Positions 25,597 to 34,171 of a stretch of 64,000 nucleotides of DNA are shown here, piece by piece. The notes beneath the pieces are model-generated. The model saw nothing but the letters and a program-made list of their open reading frames with translations, ran no database searches and had not been told where the DNA came from. The translations under genes were made by a program, and so were the position numbers. Location of the stretch: contig NZ_FOOH01000003.1 in NCBI RefSeq assembly GCF_900113135.1, forward strand, positions 1-64,000. Direction: 5' to 3'. The stretch is from Salegentibacter agarivorans (GTDB lineage: Bacteria > Bacteroidota > Bacteroidia > Flavobacteriales > Flavobacteriaceae). The stretch's first letter is position 1, and the number at the start of each line of letters is the position of its first letter.

Positions 25597-26682
25597 ATGG
25601 AGAATTTAAGAAAAGGCTTTCCGGTTTTAGAACAATATACCTATTTAAATACCGCGGCTTCGGGATTATTGCCGGAAGCGGTTTGGGAATTCAGGCAAAA
25701 TCACGATTTAGATTTTCTTCTTGGAGCAAGCGTTTTTAAAGAGAAGCAAGCCGGGATTTTAAGCAAAACCCGGGAGCTTGTTGGCGAAACTTTTGTATGC
25801 CCACATACACAGGTGGCTTTAGTGCCCAATTTCTCTTACGGATTTAATACTTTGCTGGAAGGGCTTGAAAAACCTCAAAAAGCACTACTGGTTAAAAATG
25901 ATTATCCGTCGCTAAACTGGGCCGTAGAATCCAGGGATTTTGAAATATCTTATGCTGAAATTAATGAAAGTCTAGAGAAAAATATCGCTGAAGCTTTCGA
26001 GAAACAGCAACCCGATTTCTTTGCTTTTAGCGTCGTACAATACATTAACGGAATTAAAATAGACCTGGAATTTCTTCAAAATCTAAAAAAGGAATATCCT
26101 GAAACATTATTTATAGCCGATGGAACCCAGTTTTGCGGCACTGAAGCTTATAATTTTAATGAGAGTGCTATTGATATTCTAATTTGCAGCACCTATAAAT
26201 GGCTAAACGCCGGGTATGGAAATGCATTTATGCTCTTTAAAAAAGAAGTGGAAGGAAAGATTGCTCCAAAAGCTTTAGGTTTTGGTTCTTTACAGGGAAA
26301 ATACAAAGCTCACGAGGGAAATTTTATAGGAAAGTTTGAGCCCGGCCACCAGGATACGCTGAATTATGGAAGTTTGGCCGAAGCTTTAAAACTGATTAAA
26401 AAGATAGGAATAGGTGAAATTTCATCGAGAATTAAGGCTTTAAGCAGGAAAGCTAAATCTGAATTTACCAAAATGAATCTCCTGGAAGAAAGCGTGGTAA
26501 ATCGCGCTGAACATTCTTCTATCTTTAATATAAAAGGCAACAATAAATTGTTTGAATACCTAAGAAGCAAACAAATTATTACATCACAACGCGGAGAAGG
26601 AATACGCGTGAGTTTTCATTATTTTAATACTGAAAAGGAGCTGAATTTGCTTTTAAAGGAATTGAGGAATTTTGGGATCTGA
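25597..26682 (+). CDS. Class V aminotransferase-fold PLP enzyme, candidate EgtE-like
   Basis: A 361-residue fold-type I PLP enzyme of the class V (NifS-like) family. The PLP Lys is in CSTYKWLNAGYGNAF, the cofactor Asp in FIADGTQFCG; FEPGHQDTLNYGSLAEAL and GIRVSFHYFNTEKEL are typical of the subgroup. There is no NifS-type active-site Cys loop that I can recognise. It converges on egtD with 5 nt between the stop codons. Because mycobacterial EgtE, the lyase of the last ergothioneine step, has this fold, a role in ergothioneine synthesis is possible. That is an inference from position and fold. Confidence 0.82.
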   Translation: MENLRKGFPVLEQYTYLNTAASGLLPEAVWEFRQNHDLDFLLGASVFKEKQAGILSKTRELVGETFVCPHTQVALVPNFSYGFNTLLEGLEKPQKALLVKNDYPSLNWAVESRDFEISYAEINESLEKNIAEAFEKQQPDFFAFSVVQYINGIKIDLEFLQNLKKEYPETLFIADGTQFCGTEAYNFNESAIDILICSTYKWLNAGYGNAFMLFKKEVEGKIAPKALGFGSLQGKYKAHEGNFIGKFEPGHQDTLNYGSLAEALKLIKKIGIGEISSRIKALSRKAKSEFTKMNLLEESVVNRAEHSSIFNIKGNNKLFEYLRSKQIITSQRGEGIRVSFHYFNTEKELNLLLKELRNFGI

Positions 26683-26687
26683 ATTTT

Positions 26688-27656
26688 TTATACTTTTTTC
26701 CTGAAAATATAATTTTTATAATATTTATTACTATCCTCAAAACTGGTTTGGATTTCTAATCCGGCTTCTTTTGCCAGCCACTCGACCACTGCATCATCGT
26801 ATTTTTGTGAAATTTCGGTATGAATACTTTCCCAGGCATCAAAACTTACTTCTAAATCCAGTTTATTTATAGCCACTTTTTGATTCTCCTTGCTAACCAG
26901 GTAGCTTTTTGCAGTACCACTTTCAGGATCGTAAGTTTCCCAGTGAATAAAATTATCAGGATTAAAATTTGCATCTAATTCTTTATTGATTCGGTTCAAT
27001 AAATTTTTATTAAAAGCTTCCGTAATTCCGGCTGCGTCGTTATAAGCATCTAATATTTTCTGAGGGTCTTTTTTCTGATCAAAGCCCATAAAAAGCATAT
27101 CTTCTGATGACATTGCTTCCTGAATATTCCGAAGAAATTCAATGGCGTTTTCGTGTAAAAGATTACCAATATTAGAGCCTAAAACTAAAATTATCTTCCT
27201 GCGGCTACTATAATCGGCCAGGTTTTCCAGGGTTTTAAAATAGGTGCCCTGTTGGATTTTAACACTCACTTCTGGTATTTCGTTTTTTAAAGAGTTTTCC
27301 AGCTCCTTCAAAACACTTTGGCTAATATCAATAGGTAAATAATTAAAATCGTATTCCTTGTCTACCAGTTCTTTCAATAAAACTTTGGTTTTCTTGCCGT
27401 CTCCGGCGCCGAGTTCAATAAGGTCAAATCCGCCTTTTTTATTGATGATTTCAGCAATAGCCGACTTATGTTTTTTCAGAATATTTAACTCGCAATTAGT
27501 GAGATAATATTCTGGCATTGCCATTATTTGCTGAAAAAGTTTATCTCCTTTTTCATCATAAATATATTTTGAAAGTAAATATTTTGGAAAGCTGGTTAGG
27601 CCTTTGTACACGTCTTCTTCAAAAGCCGACTGAAATGTGGTTGGTGTGGTTTTCAT
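26688..27656 (-). CDS. egtD: L-histidine N-alpha-methyltransferase
   Basis: First enzyme of ergothioneine synthesis, making hercynine by three SAM-dependent methylations of histidine. The 322-residue protein has the EgtD family pattern: YDEKGDKLFQQIMAMPEYYLTNCE, FDLIELGAGDGKKTKVLL (SAM site), IILVLGSNIGNL and FIHWETYDPESGTAKSYLVS. It lies 13 nt after egtB in the same direction. The gene converges closely with the class V PLP enzyme gene. Confidence 0.94.
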   Translation of the reverse strand: MKTTPTTFQSAFEEDVYKGLTSFPKYLLSKYIYDEKGDKLFQQIMAMPEYYLTNCELNILKKHKSAIAEIINKKGGFDLIELGAGDGKKTKVLLKELVDKEYDFNYLPIDISQSVLKELENSLKNEIPEVSVKIQQGTYFKTLENLADYSSRRKIILVLGSNIGNLLHENAIEFLRNIQEAMSSEDMLFMGFDQKKDPQKILDAYNDAAGITEAFNKNLLNRINKELDANFNPDNFIHWETYDPESGTAKSYLVSKENQKVAINKLDLEVSFDAWESIHTEISQKYDDAVVEWLAKEAGLEIQTSFEDSNKYYKNYIFRKKV

Positions 27657-27669
27657 TTAAATTTGTTGG

Positions 27670-28833
27670 TTATTTAGCCAATCTTAAGCCGGTGAATTGC
27701 CAGCGTAAATGTGGATGAAAAAAATTGCGATAAGTAGGGCGGGAATGATTTGGTGATGTGGCAACTGAAGAACCGCGAAGCACTTTTTGGCTTACCATGA
27801 ATTTACCATTGTATTCGCCAAGTGCACCTTTGGGTTTAGTGTAATTAGGGTAGGGGGAATAAGCGCTCTCTGTCCATTCCCAGCGGGTGCCCCAGTTAAA
27901 ATATTGCTGTGCGGTTTCCCATTCAAATTCGGTTGGTAATCTTAAATTTTTCCATTGGGCAAATGCAAAAGCTTCAAAATATGAAATGTGACTTAGTGGG
28001 GCTTCAGGCACCAGTTTTGTAAGTCCGTTTAATGTATATTGATGCCACTCTCCATCTATTTTATGCCAGTAAAATGGCGCTTCAATATTGTTATTGTTTA
28101 CCCAATCCCAACCTTCGGCGTGCCAAAGCAAAACATCTTTATAAGCTCCGGCTTCTATAAATTCTATAAACTCGGCATTGGTAACCAATTTGTTCGAAAT
28201 CTGGTAATCGTTTAAATAAACCTTGTGAACGCCCTGTTCATTGTCGTAGCAGAAATCATCGGTTTTATGGCCAACTTCGTAAACGCCTTCAGAAATCGAA
28301 ATCCATTCTTGTTTAAAATCCTGGATAGGATTCTCTTTAAATTGATCGTTATATTCAGGAAATAATGGATTATTCCCGAGGATATATTTAATATCGGTTA
28401 ATAAAAGTTCCTGGTGTTGTTTTTCGTGGTGGCAACCAATTTCTACTACCCCGCAAAGTTCTTCTGAAATTTTCTCTTCTTTTAAAAATTTCTGCATTGC
28501 CTTTGATACATAGTTTCGGTACTCATAAACCCAGGCAACGGTGGGACGTGATAAATTTCCCCGATTGGTACGAATTACCTTATCGCCAACACTTTCGTAA
28601 TAACTATTAAAAACGTAGGCTGAATTCTTATCAAAAAGTTTATAATTCTTAACATTGGGTTTTAAAACAAATTCTTCAAAAAACCATGTGGTATGGCCAA
28701 GGTGCCATTTGGGGGGAGAAACATCTTCTATAGGTTGTACCACATAATCTTCGGTTTCCAGAAAGGAACAAATCAATTCAGAATGTGCCCTGGTTTTCTT
28801 AAAAAAATCGAGTAATTGTTCTTGTGACAGCAT
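27670..28833 (-). CDS. egtB: Hercynine oxygenase (ergothioneine sulfoxide synthase)
   Basis: Non-heme iron enzyme that joins a thiol donor to hercynine with O2. It has an N-terminal DinB-like iron domain with His47 in HLGHTTWFF and His136/His140 in GCHHEKQHQE, then an FGE-sulfatase domain (SEGVYEVGHKTDDFCYDNEQ to RWQFTGLRL). No egtA or egtC lies nearby, so cysteine rather than gamma-glutamylcysteine may be the donor (inference). The ATG at 28833 (MLSQEQLLDF) is chosen over 28863, because the longer form would translate through a terminator-like hairpin next to a -7 box. Confidence 0.93.
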   Translation of the reverse strand: MLSQEQLLDFFKKTRAHSELICSFLETEDYVVQPIEDVSPPKWHLGHTTWFFEEFVLKPNVKNYKLFDKNSAYVFNSYYESVGDKVIRTNRGNLSRPTVAWVYEYRNYVSKAMQKFLKEEKISEELCGVVEIGCHHEKQHQELLLTDIKYILGNNPLFPEYNDQFKENPIQDFKQEWISISEGVYEVGHKTDDFCYDNEQGVHKVYLNDYQISNKLVTNAEFIEFIEAGAYKDVLLWHAEGWDWVNNNNIEAPFYWHKIDGEWHQYTLNGLTKLVPEAPLSHISYFEAFAFAQWKNLRLPTEFEWETAQQYFNWGTRWEWTESAYSPYPNYTKPKGALGEYNGKFMVSQKVLRGSSVATSPNHSRPTYRNFFHPHLRWQFTGLRLAK

Positions 28834-28872
28834 AAAAAAGAGTGGTACTTTTTTGGGTACCACTCAAATTTA
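28831..28872 (-). promoter_or_regulatory. egtB promoter abutting a terminator hairpin that ends at the start codon
   Basis: On the minus strand an exact -7 box taaatttg (28865-28872) runs directly into the stem gagtggtac (28857-28865) and gtaccactc (28840-28848). Six T follow and then the egtB ATG. The hairpin can terminate the upstream TonB-C-like gene. A transcript from the -7 box would begin inside its first arm. Confidence 0.6.
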
Positions 28873-28935
28873 CAATTTTTTCTTTCGGTCTGAAACCAAC
28901 GCTAGTTAAGGCCAAGTTAAAGTATAACTTGCTTA

Positions 28936-29346
28936 CTATAGATTTAATGGAAGGGTGTAACTTATTTTTGTAGGTTTTCCTCCACGGGTTCCCGGTTTCA
29001 TTTCGGGAATCTTTTTCAGCATATTTTCTACAGCTGCGATTACCGGTTTTTGATCACCTTTTACAGAATTTACCACCGTTTTCCCTTCTTCGTCTACGTG
29101 CATTTTTACTACAACCTTTCCTCTTATAAATTCCCCTTTATCATTTCTTGGGTATTTATAATTGTTTTTAACGTGTTCCATTAATTTTTGGTTGAAACAG
29201 TTTTTTAGGTCTTCACTGCTTTCACACCCAGGCCATACCGGTGCTTTTTCTCGTACGGTAACCGTATTTCCTTCTACATTTACATCGTCTTGAGCAAATG
29301 CAAAACTGCCGGTTAAAAGAAAGAAGCAAAACATTAATTTTTTCAT
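28936..29346 (-). CDS. Secreted TonB-C-like protein, tandem copy 2
   Basis: A 136-residue protein with a signal peptide (GSFAFAQD) and a domain like the C-terminal domain of TonB: APVWPGCESSEDLKNCFNQKLMEHVKNNYKYP, then FIRGKVVVKMHVDEEGKTVVNSVKG and IPEMKPGTRGGKPTKISYTLPLNL. It lacks the membrane anchor and Pro-rich spacer of energy transducers. Two conserved Cys (GCE and NCF) could form a disulfide. It is a clear paralogue of the next upstream gene. The function is unknown. Confidence 0.82.
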   Translation of the reverse strand: MKKLMFCFFLLTGSFAFAQDDVNVEGNTVTVREKAPVWPGCESSEDLKNCFNQKLMEHVKNNYKYPRNDKGEFIRGKVVVKMHVDEEGKTVVNSVKGDQKPVIAAVENMLKKIPEMKPGTRGGKPTKISYTLPLNL

Positions 29347-29379
29347 AGCTTGGGGGATGTGGGTTTCCTTACTGTTTTT

Positions 29380-29757
29380 CTAGAAATTAAAAGGAACGGT
29401 AAAATTGCGGTCGTCTGGTTCGCCCTGTAAAGTTCCCGGTTCCATATCAGGAATTTTTTCTATCATTTTCTTAGCGGCAGCGTTTACTTTAGGTTCAGGA
29501 CCGTCAACCGAATTTACTACTGCTTTACCTTCTTCAGTAATTGTAAAAGAGATCTTTACTTTTCCGCGAATATAATCACCGTCCTCGGTTTGCGGGTATT
29601 CGTAATTTTCTCTCACGTGTTGTGATAGTTTTTGATTAAAACAGGCTTTTACGTCTTCGGCGTCTTCACAACCGGGCCAAACCGGCGAAGTTTGTTGTGC
29701 CTGGGCACTGGTTAAGCCTCCAATTACAAAACATGCGATAAGCATTAACTTTTTCAT
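29380..29757 (-). CDS. Secreted TonB-C-like protein, tandem copy 1
   Basis: A 125-residue paralogue of the downstream neighbour with the same plan: signal peptide ending SAQAQQ, PVWPGCEDAEDVKACFNQKLSQHVRENYEYP, YIRGKVKISFTITEEGKAVVNSVDG and IPDMEPGTLQGEPDDRNFTVPFNF. The two genes are 33 nt apart and arose by tandem duplication. The domain occurs in proteins that contact TonB-dependent systems, but these short soluble forms have no assigned role. Confidence 0.82.
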   Translation of the reverse strand: MKKLMLIACFVIGGLTSAQAQQTSPVWPGCEDAEDVKACFNQKLSQHVRENYEYPQTEDGDYIRGKVKISFTITEEGKAVVNSVDGPEPKVNAAAKKMIEKIPDMEPGTLQGEPDDRNFTVPFNF

Positions 29758-29789
29758 AAACTTTAAAATTTTAATTAAATTATTTTGGG

Positions 29790-30614
29790 TTATACCGCCA
29801 CCTTTGCTTTTATGCCAGGATGCGGATTATAATCTTCTAATTTAAAATCTTTATAGTCGAAATCAAAAATATTTTTTATTTCAGGATTTATTTTCATTGT
29901 TGGTAAGGCTCTTGGCTCCCTGGAAAGCTGCAATTTTACCTGATCCATATGATTGCTGTAAATATGAACATCCCCAAAGGTGTGAATAAAATCGCCTGCT
30001 TCATAACCGCAAACCTGCGCCATCATCATTGTTAAAAGCGCGTAAGAAGCTATATTGAAAGGTACCCCAAGGAAAACATCGGCGCTTCTTTGATAAAGCT
30101 GAAGGGATAATTTTCCATCTGCTACATAAAACTGGAAAAACGCGTGGCAGGGCGGAAGTGCTGCTTTTCCGTTAACTACATTTTCTGAAAAAGATTTTGA
30201 AGAATCTGGCAGTACAGAAGGATTCCAGGCAGAAACCAACATTCTCCTGCTATTGGGATTCTTTTTCAGGGTTTCAATAATTTCTTTAATCTGGTCTATT
30301 TCTTCGCCATTCCAATTACGCCATTGCTTACCGTAAACAGGGCCTAAATCACCATTTTCATCGGCCCATTCATTCCAAATTCTAACGCCGTTTTCCTGCA
30401 AATACTCAACGTTGGTATCGCCTTTTAAAAACCACAGTAATTCATAAATAATAGATTTAAGATGTAGTTTTTTGGTGGTAACCATTGGGAAACCTTCGCC
30501 AAGGTCAAACCTTAATTGATGACCAAAAATACTCCTTGTGCCCGTGCCGGTTCTATCGCCTTTATCGGTTCCGTTATCTAAAATATGTTGTAAAAGCTCG
30601 TGATATTGTTTCAT
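29790..30614 (-). CDS. thyA: Thymidylate synthase
   Basis: Methylates dUMP to dTMP using methylene-tetrahydrofolate. The 274-residue protein has [22 protein letters not shown], the catalytic Cys156 in [47 protein letters not shown] and the C-terminal [11 protein letters not shown]. It lies 80 nt after the nucleoside transporter gene. A 7-bp inverted repeat (30638-30656) lies in the gap. Confidence 0.97.
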   Translation of the reverse strand: MKQYHELLQHILDNGTDKGDRTGTGTRSIFGHQLRFDLGEGFPMVTTKKLHLKSIIYELLWFLKGDTNVEYLQENGVRIWNEWADENGDLGPVYGKQWRNWNGEEIDQIKEIIETLKKNPNSRRMLVSAWNPSVLPDSSKSFSENVVNGKAALPPCHAFFQFYVADGKLSLQLYQRSADVFLGVPFNIASYALLTMMMAQVCGYEAGDFIHTFGDVHIYSNHMDQVKLQLSREPRALPTMKINPEIKNIFDFDYKDFKLEDYNPHPGIKAKVAV

Positions 30615-30693
30615 AAGTTTAGGGTGCAGAAGATTAGTTTTGCTAAAATAGCAAAAGCTTCTTAAATAAAATTCTGAAAGGTATTTTTATAAA

Positions 30694-32406
30694 TTATCCA
30701 ATAATCATTCCGGCGATTGTTGCCGAAAGTAGCGATGCAATAGTTCCGCCAATTAAAGCTTTCATCCCAAATTCAGATAAAGTTTTTCTTTGCCCCGGTG
30801 CCAGCGAGCCAATCCCTCCAATTTGGATTCCTATTGATGCAAAGTTTGCAAATCCGCATAGCATATATGTCGCCATAATTACCGATTTTTCGTAGGTAAG
30901 GCTAAGCGCGTTTGCGGTATTTTTAAGATCGGCCAGTTGAACGTAGCCTACAAATTCACTTGCTGCCAGTTTAATTCCCAGCAATTGCCCCATAAGCATC
31001 ATATCTTCTTTTGCAACGCCAATAAGCCACATTAAAGGAGCGAAAATAGTTCCTAAAATAGCTTCCAGGGAAAACCCTGAATATGGGGTGTTTTCAGCTA
31101 AAAATGCATTTATACCCGTCCAGGAACCTGTCCAGTTCAGTATATAATTAATCATTGCGATAAATGCAATAAATACTAAAAGCATTGCTGCTACATTGGC
31201 GGCAAGTTTTAAACCTTCTGTAGTTCCATTGGCAATGGCATCAAGAATATTGGAGCCAATTTTATCTGAAGAAACATCAACGTTAGTATTAATTTTATTC
31301 TGTTGCGGGTATAATATTTTGGAAACTACAATCGCTCCCGGCGCCGCCATTACTGATGCTGCCAATAGGTGTTTTGCAAATTGAAGTCTAAGTTCGGGAT
31401 CGTCACCACCTAGAAAACCAATATACGCGGCGAGTACACCACCGGCAACTGTTGCCATACCACCAATCATTACCAGCAAAATTTCAGAACGGTTCATTCG
31501 TTCCAGGTAAGCTTTAATCATAAGTGGTGCTTCGGTTTGTCCCAGGAAGATATTCCCGGCCACACTTAAACTTTCGGCTCCCGAAATTCCTAATAATCGG
31601 GTAAGGATCATCGCCATTCCCTTTACTACAATCTGGATAACGCCCAGGTAAAATAGCACCGAGGTTAATGCTGAAAAGAAAATAATGGTGGGTAAAACCT
31701 GGAAAAGGAAAATAAAGCCGAAACTATCAACATCCATCATTCCCCCGAGAAGAAATTCACTTCCTGCCGCGGTAAAATCAAGGATTAGCACGAAGATATT
31801 TCCTACGAATTCAAATATATTCTGGATAAAAGTAATTTTTAGAACTCCAATTGCTAATAATAATTGGGCTCCAAGACCAATACCAATCGTTTTCCAGTTT
31901 ATGGCTTTACGATTATTACTGAATAAAAAAGCGATAATAAGCAAGGTGAGCATTCCTAAAGCTCCACGGGCAATACTGCTAACTGAAAGTCCCGCACTGG
32001 GAATCATTTCTTTTACCATTGGTGCCGGAATTACCTCTTTTGGATCATTAAATGAGGTATCCTTAAAATGAAATTCTTTATTGGCGTGGTTAATTGCCAG
32101 GCTAGAATCTGTAAGAGTAGAAACACGATAATTTACAATACTATCCTTAGGAGTGTTGTAAAATAATACGAGCAGTTTATTTTGAAAAATATAATTTCCC
32201 CTGGCAAGCGTATCATCGGTTTTAATGATGCTAAATATTCCCTCGTCTAAGTTTAAGGTGTTGCCATTAATAAAGTTTTCCTGTGCAGATTCCTGCTGGT
32301 CCTGGTCTAAAGTCCAGGTTTTTGAAATGTCTTGAGAAAAAGTGCTGGTCACACTAAATAGAACTAAAATCAGGCAAAACCAGGTTTTATTCATAAAGTC
32401 GGGCAT
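30694..32406 (-). CDS. CNT-family nucleoside transporter with an N-terminal extracytoplasmic domain
   Basis: Concentrative nucleoside transporter (NupC type) of 570 residues. NupC-like helices start at about residue 145; characteristic segments are GMMDVDSFGFIFLFQVLPTIIFFSAL, GQTEAPLMIKAYLERMNRSE and CGFANFASIGIQIGGIGSLAP. Unlike plain NupC it begins with a signal peptide and about 100 residues with a lipocalin-like repeat (SKTWTLDQDQQ, NFINGNTLNLDEGIFSII, ARGNYIFQNKLLVLFYNT). Its ATG overlaps the stop of the nuclease gene (TAATG), so translation is coupled; an ATG four codons later is an alternative. Salvage transport fits thyA next door. Confidence 0.9.
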   Translation of the reverse strand: MPDFMNKTWFCLILVLFSVTSTFSQDISKTWTLDQDQQESAQENFINGNTLNLDEGIFSIIKTDDTLARGNYIFQNKLLVLFYNTPKDSIVNYRVSTLTDSSLAINHANKEFHFKDTSFNDPKEVIPAPMVKEMIPSAGLSVSSIARGALGMLTLLIIAFLFSNNRKAINWKTIGIGLGAQLLLAIGVLKITFIQNIFEFVGNIFVLILDFTAAGSEFLLGGMMDVDSFGFIFLFQVLPTIIFFSALTSVLFYLGVIQIVVKGMAMILTRLLGISGAESLSVAGNIFLGQTEAPLMIKAYLERMNRSEILLVMIGGMATVAGGVLAAYIGFLGGDDPELRLQFAKHLLAASVMAAPGAIVVSKILYPQQNKINTNVDVSSDKIGSNILDAIANGTTEGLKLAANVAAMLLVFIAFIAMINYILNWTGSWTGINAFLAENTPYSGFSLEAILGTIFAPLMWLIGVAKEDMMLMGQLLGIKLAASEFVGYVQLADLKNTANALSLTYEKSVIMATYMLCGFANFASIGIQIGGIGSLAPGQRKTLSEFGMKALIGGTIASLLSATIAGMIIG

Positions 32407-33029
32407 TATTTGCGTTTGGAGATTTCGTCCCGTATACGTGCCGCTTTTTCGTAATCTTCATTATTTACGGCCTGGGAGAGCAAAGTTTTTAGTTCGTCTA
32501 AAGATAATTTTTTGTAATTGGTGTCGTCAGATTTTATATCAATATCATCTGGAAGTAATTCTTCTGAAATTATTTCTTCTTCCTGCTTTTCGGCGGCTTC
32601 CTGTTCTGCTTCATCTCCTTTCAGGAAGATTCCAGCTTTATCAAGAATGTTTTTATAAGTAAAAATAGGAGCATCAAACCTTAGCGCTAAAGCAATAGCA
32701 TCGCTGGTACGCGCATCAATAATTTCTTCAATCTTATCGCGTTCGCAAATAAGGCTGGAGTAAAAAACTCCATCTACCAGTTTATGAATAATTACCTGTT
32801 TAACGGTGATCTCAAACCTGTCGGCAAAATTTTTAAAAAGGTCGTGGGTTAAGGGGCGGGGAGGTTTAATCTCTTTTTCCAGGGCAATCGCGATAGATTG
32901 CGCTTCAAAAGCTCCAATAACAATGGGGAGTTTACGTTCTCCCTCTACCTCGCTTAAGATTAAAGCGTAAGCTCCGTTCTGGGTTTGACTATAAGAAATT
33001 CCTTTTATATTAAGGCGCACTAAACTCAT
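32406..33029 (-). CDS. Bifunctional nuclease family protein with UVR motif
   Basis: A 207-residue member of the BFN/DUF151 family: GAYALILSEVEGERKLPIVIGAFEAQSIAIALE, RPLTHDLFKNFADRF, DGVFYSSLICER and DARTSDAIALALRFDAPIFTYKNIL. The C-terminus carries a UvrB/UvrC-like helical hairpin (LDELKTLLSQAVNNEDYEKAARIRDEI) after an acidic linker. Plant members have RNase and DNase activity; bacterial function is uncertain. It is first in the nuclease-transporter-thyA operon, with a terminator from the etf genes just upstream. Confidence 0.9.
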   Translation of the reverse strand: MSLVRLNIKGISYSQTQNGAYALILSEVEGERKLPIVIGAFEAQSIAIALEKEIKPPRPLTHDLFKNFADRFEITVKQVIIHKLVDGVFYSSLICERDKIEEIIDARTSDAIALALRFDAPIFTYKNILDKAGIFLKGDEAEQEAAEKQEEEIISEELLPDDIDIKSDDTNYKKLSLDELKTLLSQAVNNEDYEKAARIRDEISKRK

Positions 33030-33040
33030 ATATCATCAAT

Positions 33041-33091
33041 TAAAAAAGGCTGTCTAAAGCAGGACTTTCACCGTATTTAGACAGCCCTTTT
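33041..33091 (-). terminator. Terminator after etfA
   Basis: ggctgtctaaa (33048-33058) pairs with tttagacagcc (33076-33086). The A run on its left gives a T run on the minus strand, ending the etfBA transcript. Confidence 0.85.
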
Positions 33092-33112
33092 AAGGGGTGC
33101 AAGTTATAAAAA

Positions 33113-34075
33113 TTATGCGTTTTTCGCTTTAAATTCCTTTAGTTTTTCGTTTAGCTTAGGTACGATCTCAAAAGCATCACCAACTACCCCGTAATCTGCG
33201 GCCTTAAAGAAAGGTGCTTCAGGATCGTTGTTAATCACTACTTTAGTCTTGGCAGCGTTAATTCCGGCTAAATGTTGAATAGCGCCAGAAATTCCCACAG
33301 CAATATAAAGGTTAGAAGCTACAGGTTTTCCTGTTTGCCCAACGTGTTCGCTGTGCGGTCTCCAACCCATATCACTAACAGGTTTAGAACAAGCGGTAGC
33401 TGCGCCAAGAATATCGGCCATTTCTTCTATCATTCCCCAGTTTTCCGGACCTTTAAGTCCGCGGCCACCAGAAACTACGATCTCCGCATCGGCAATTGTT
33501 ACCTTGTCTTTTGCTTTATCTACCGATTCTACATTTACAGTAAAGTCACCTTCTTTTAATTCTGGTGAAAAATCTTCAACAGTAGCATCTCCTGCATTTT
33601 CTTTTAAGCCGAAAGCATTTTGAGATAATCCCACGATCTTAATATCTGTAGTGATTTTGGTAAAGTTGAAAGCTTTATTGGTAAAAGCACTTCTTTTTAC
33701 TGTAAAAGGATCTGTGCTTTCTGGTGCTGCCATTACGTTAGAAGCATAACCAGCTTCTAAATGCACGGCTAAAAGTGGAGCCACATATTTGCTGTTCGCG
33801 CTTTGGCTTACCACAACTATTTTGCTTCCTTCTTTCTTTGCGGCTTGTGTCAAGGCATCAGCATAAGCTTCAGCATTGAATTTGCTTAATTTATCGTTTT
33901 GGATGTTAAGCACTTTGCTAACACCATATTTTCCAAGTTCAGAAGCATCAGTAGCGTTAAAACTTACTGCAACTACTTCATCACCGCCGGCTACTTCTTT
34001 TGCGTAAGAAGCAACTTCAAAAGCAGCTTTTTTAAACTTGCCATCTTCGGTTTCTGTATATACTAAAACTGACAT
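33113..34075 (-). CDS. etfA: Electron transfer flavoprotein alpha subunit
   Basis: FAD-carrying subunit of the heterodimer that takes electrons from acyl-CoA dehydrogenases. The 320 residues include the FAD domain IVVSGGRGLKGPENWGMIEEMADILGAATACSKPVSDMGWRPHSEHVGQTGKPVASNLYIAVGISGAIQHLAG, which is diagnostic. It follows etfB with a 96-nt gap that contains a repeat. An acyl-CoA dehydrogenase gene that would use it lies at 60.6-62.0 kb. Confidence 0.96.
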   Translation of the reverse strand: MSVLVYTETEDGKFKKAAFEVASYAKEVAGGDEVVAVSFNATDASELGKYGVSKVLNIQNDKLSKFNAEAYADALTQAAKKEGSKIVVVSQSANSKYVAPLLAVHLEAGYASNVMAAPESTDPFTVKRSAFTNKAFNFTKITTDIKIVGLSQNAFGLKENAGDATVEDFSPELKEGDFTVNVESVDKAKDKVTIADAEIVVSGGRGLKGPENWGMIEEMADILGAATACSKPVSDMGWRPHSEHVGQTGKPVASNLYIAVGISGAIQHLAGINAAKTKVVINNDPEAPFFKAADYGVVGDAFEIVPKLNEKLKEFKAKNA

Positions 34076-34090
34076 ATTATTTATTTTTTT

Positions 34091-34160
34091 GTCATTCCCA
34101 CGCAGGCGGAAATCTATTTTATACTCCTTTCCACATTTATTTCAGTAAAGGCGGAAATCT
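34091..34160. repeat. Intergenic repeat with aggcggaaatct copies
   Basis: gtcattcccacgcaggcgga begins the unit at 34091, and aggcggaaatct occurs at 34104-34115 and 34149-34160, 45 bp apart. A related start, gtcatttccgcggaggcgga, is at the very end of the window (63981-64000). It is a second class of dispersed repeat. Confidence 0.5.
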
Positions 34161-34171
34161 TATTTTCTAAT

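Noticed and set aside
30638-30656. ttttgct / agcaaaa inverted repeat upstream of thyA
   Set aside because: A 7-bp AT-rich repeat is expected by chance; no link to a regulator.
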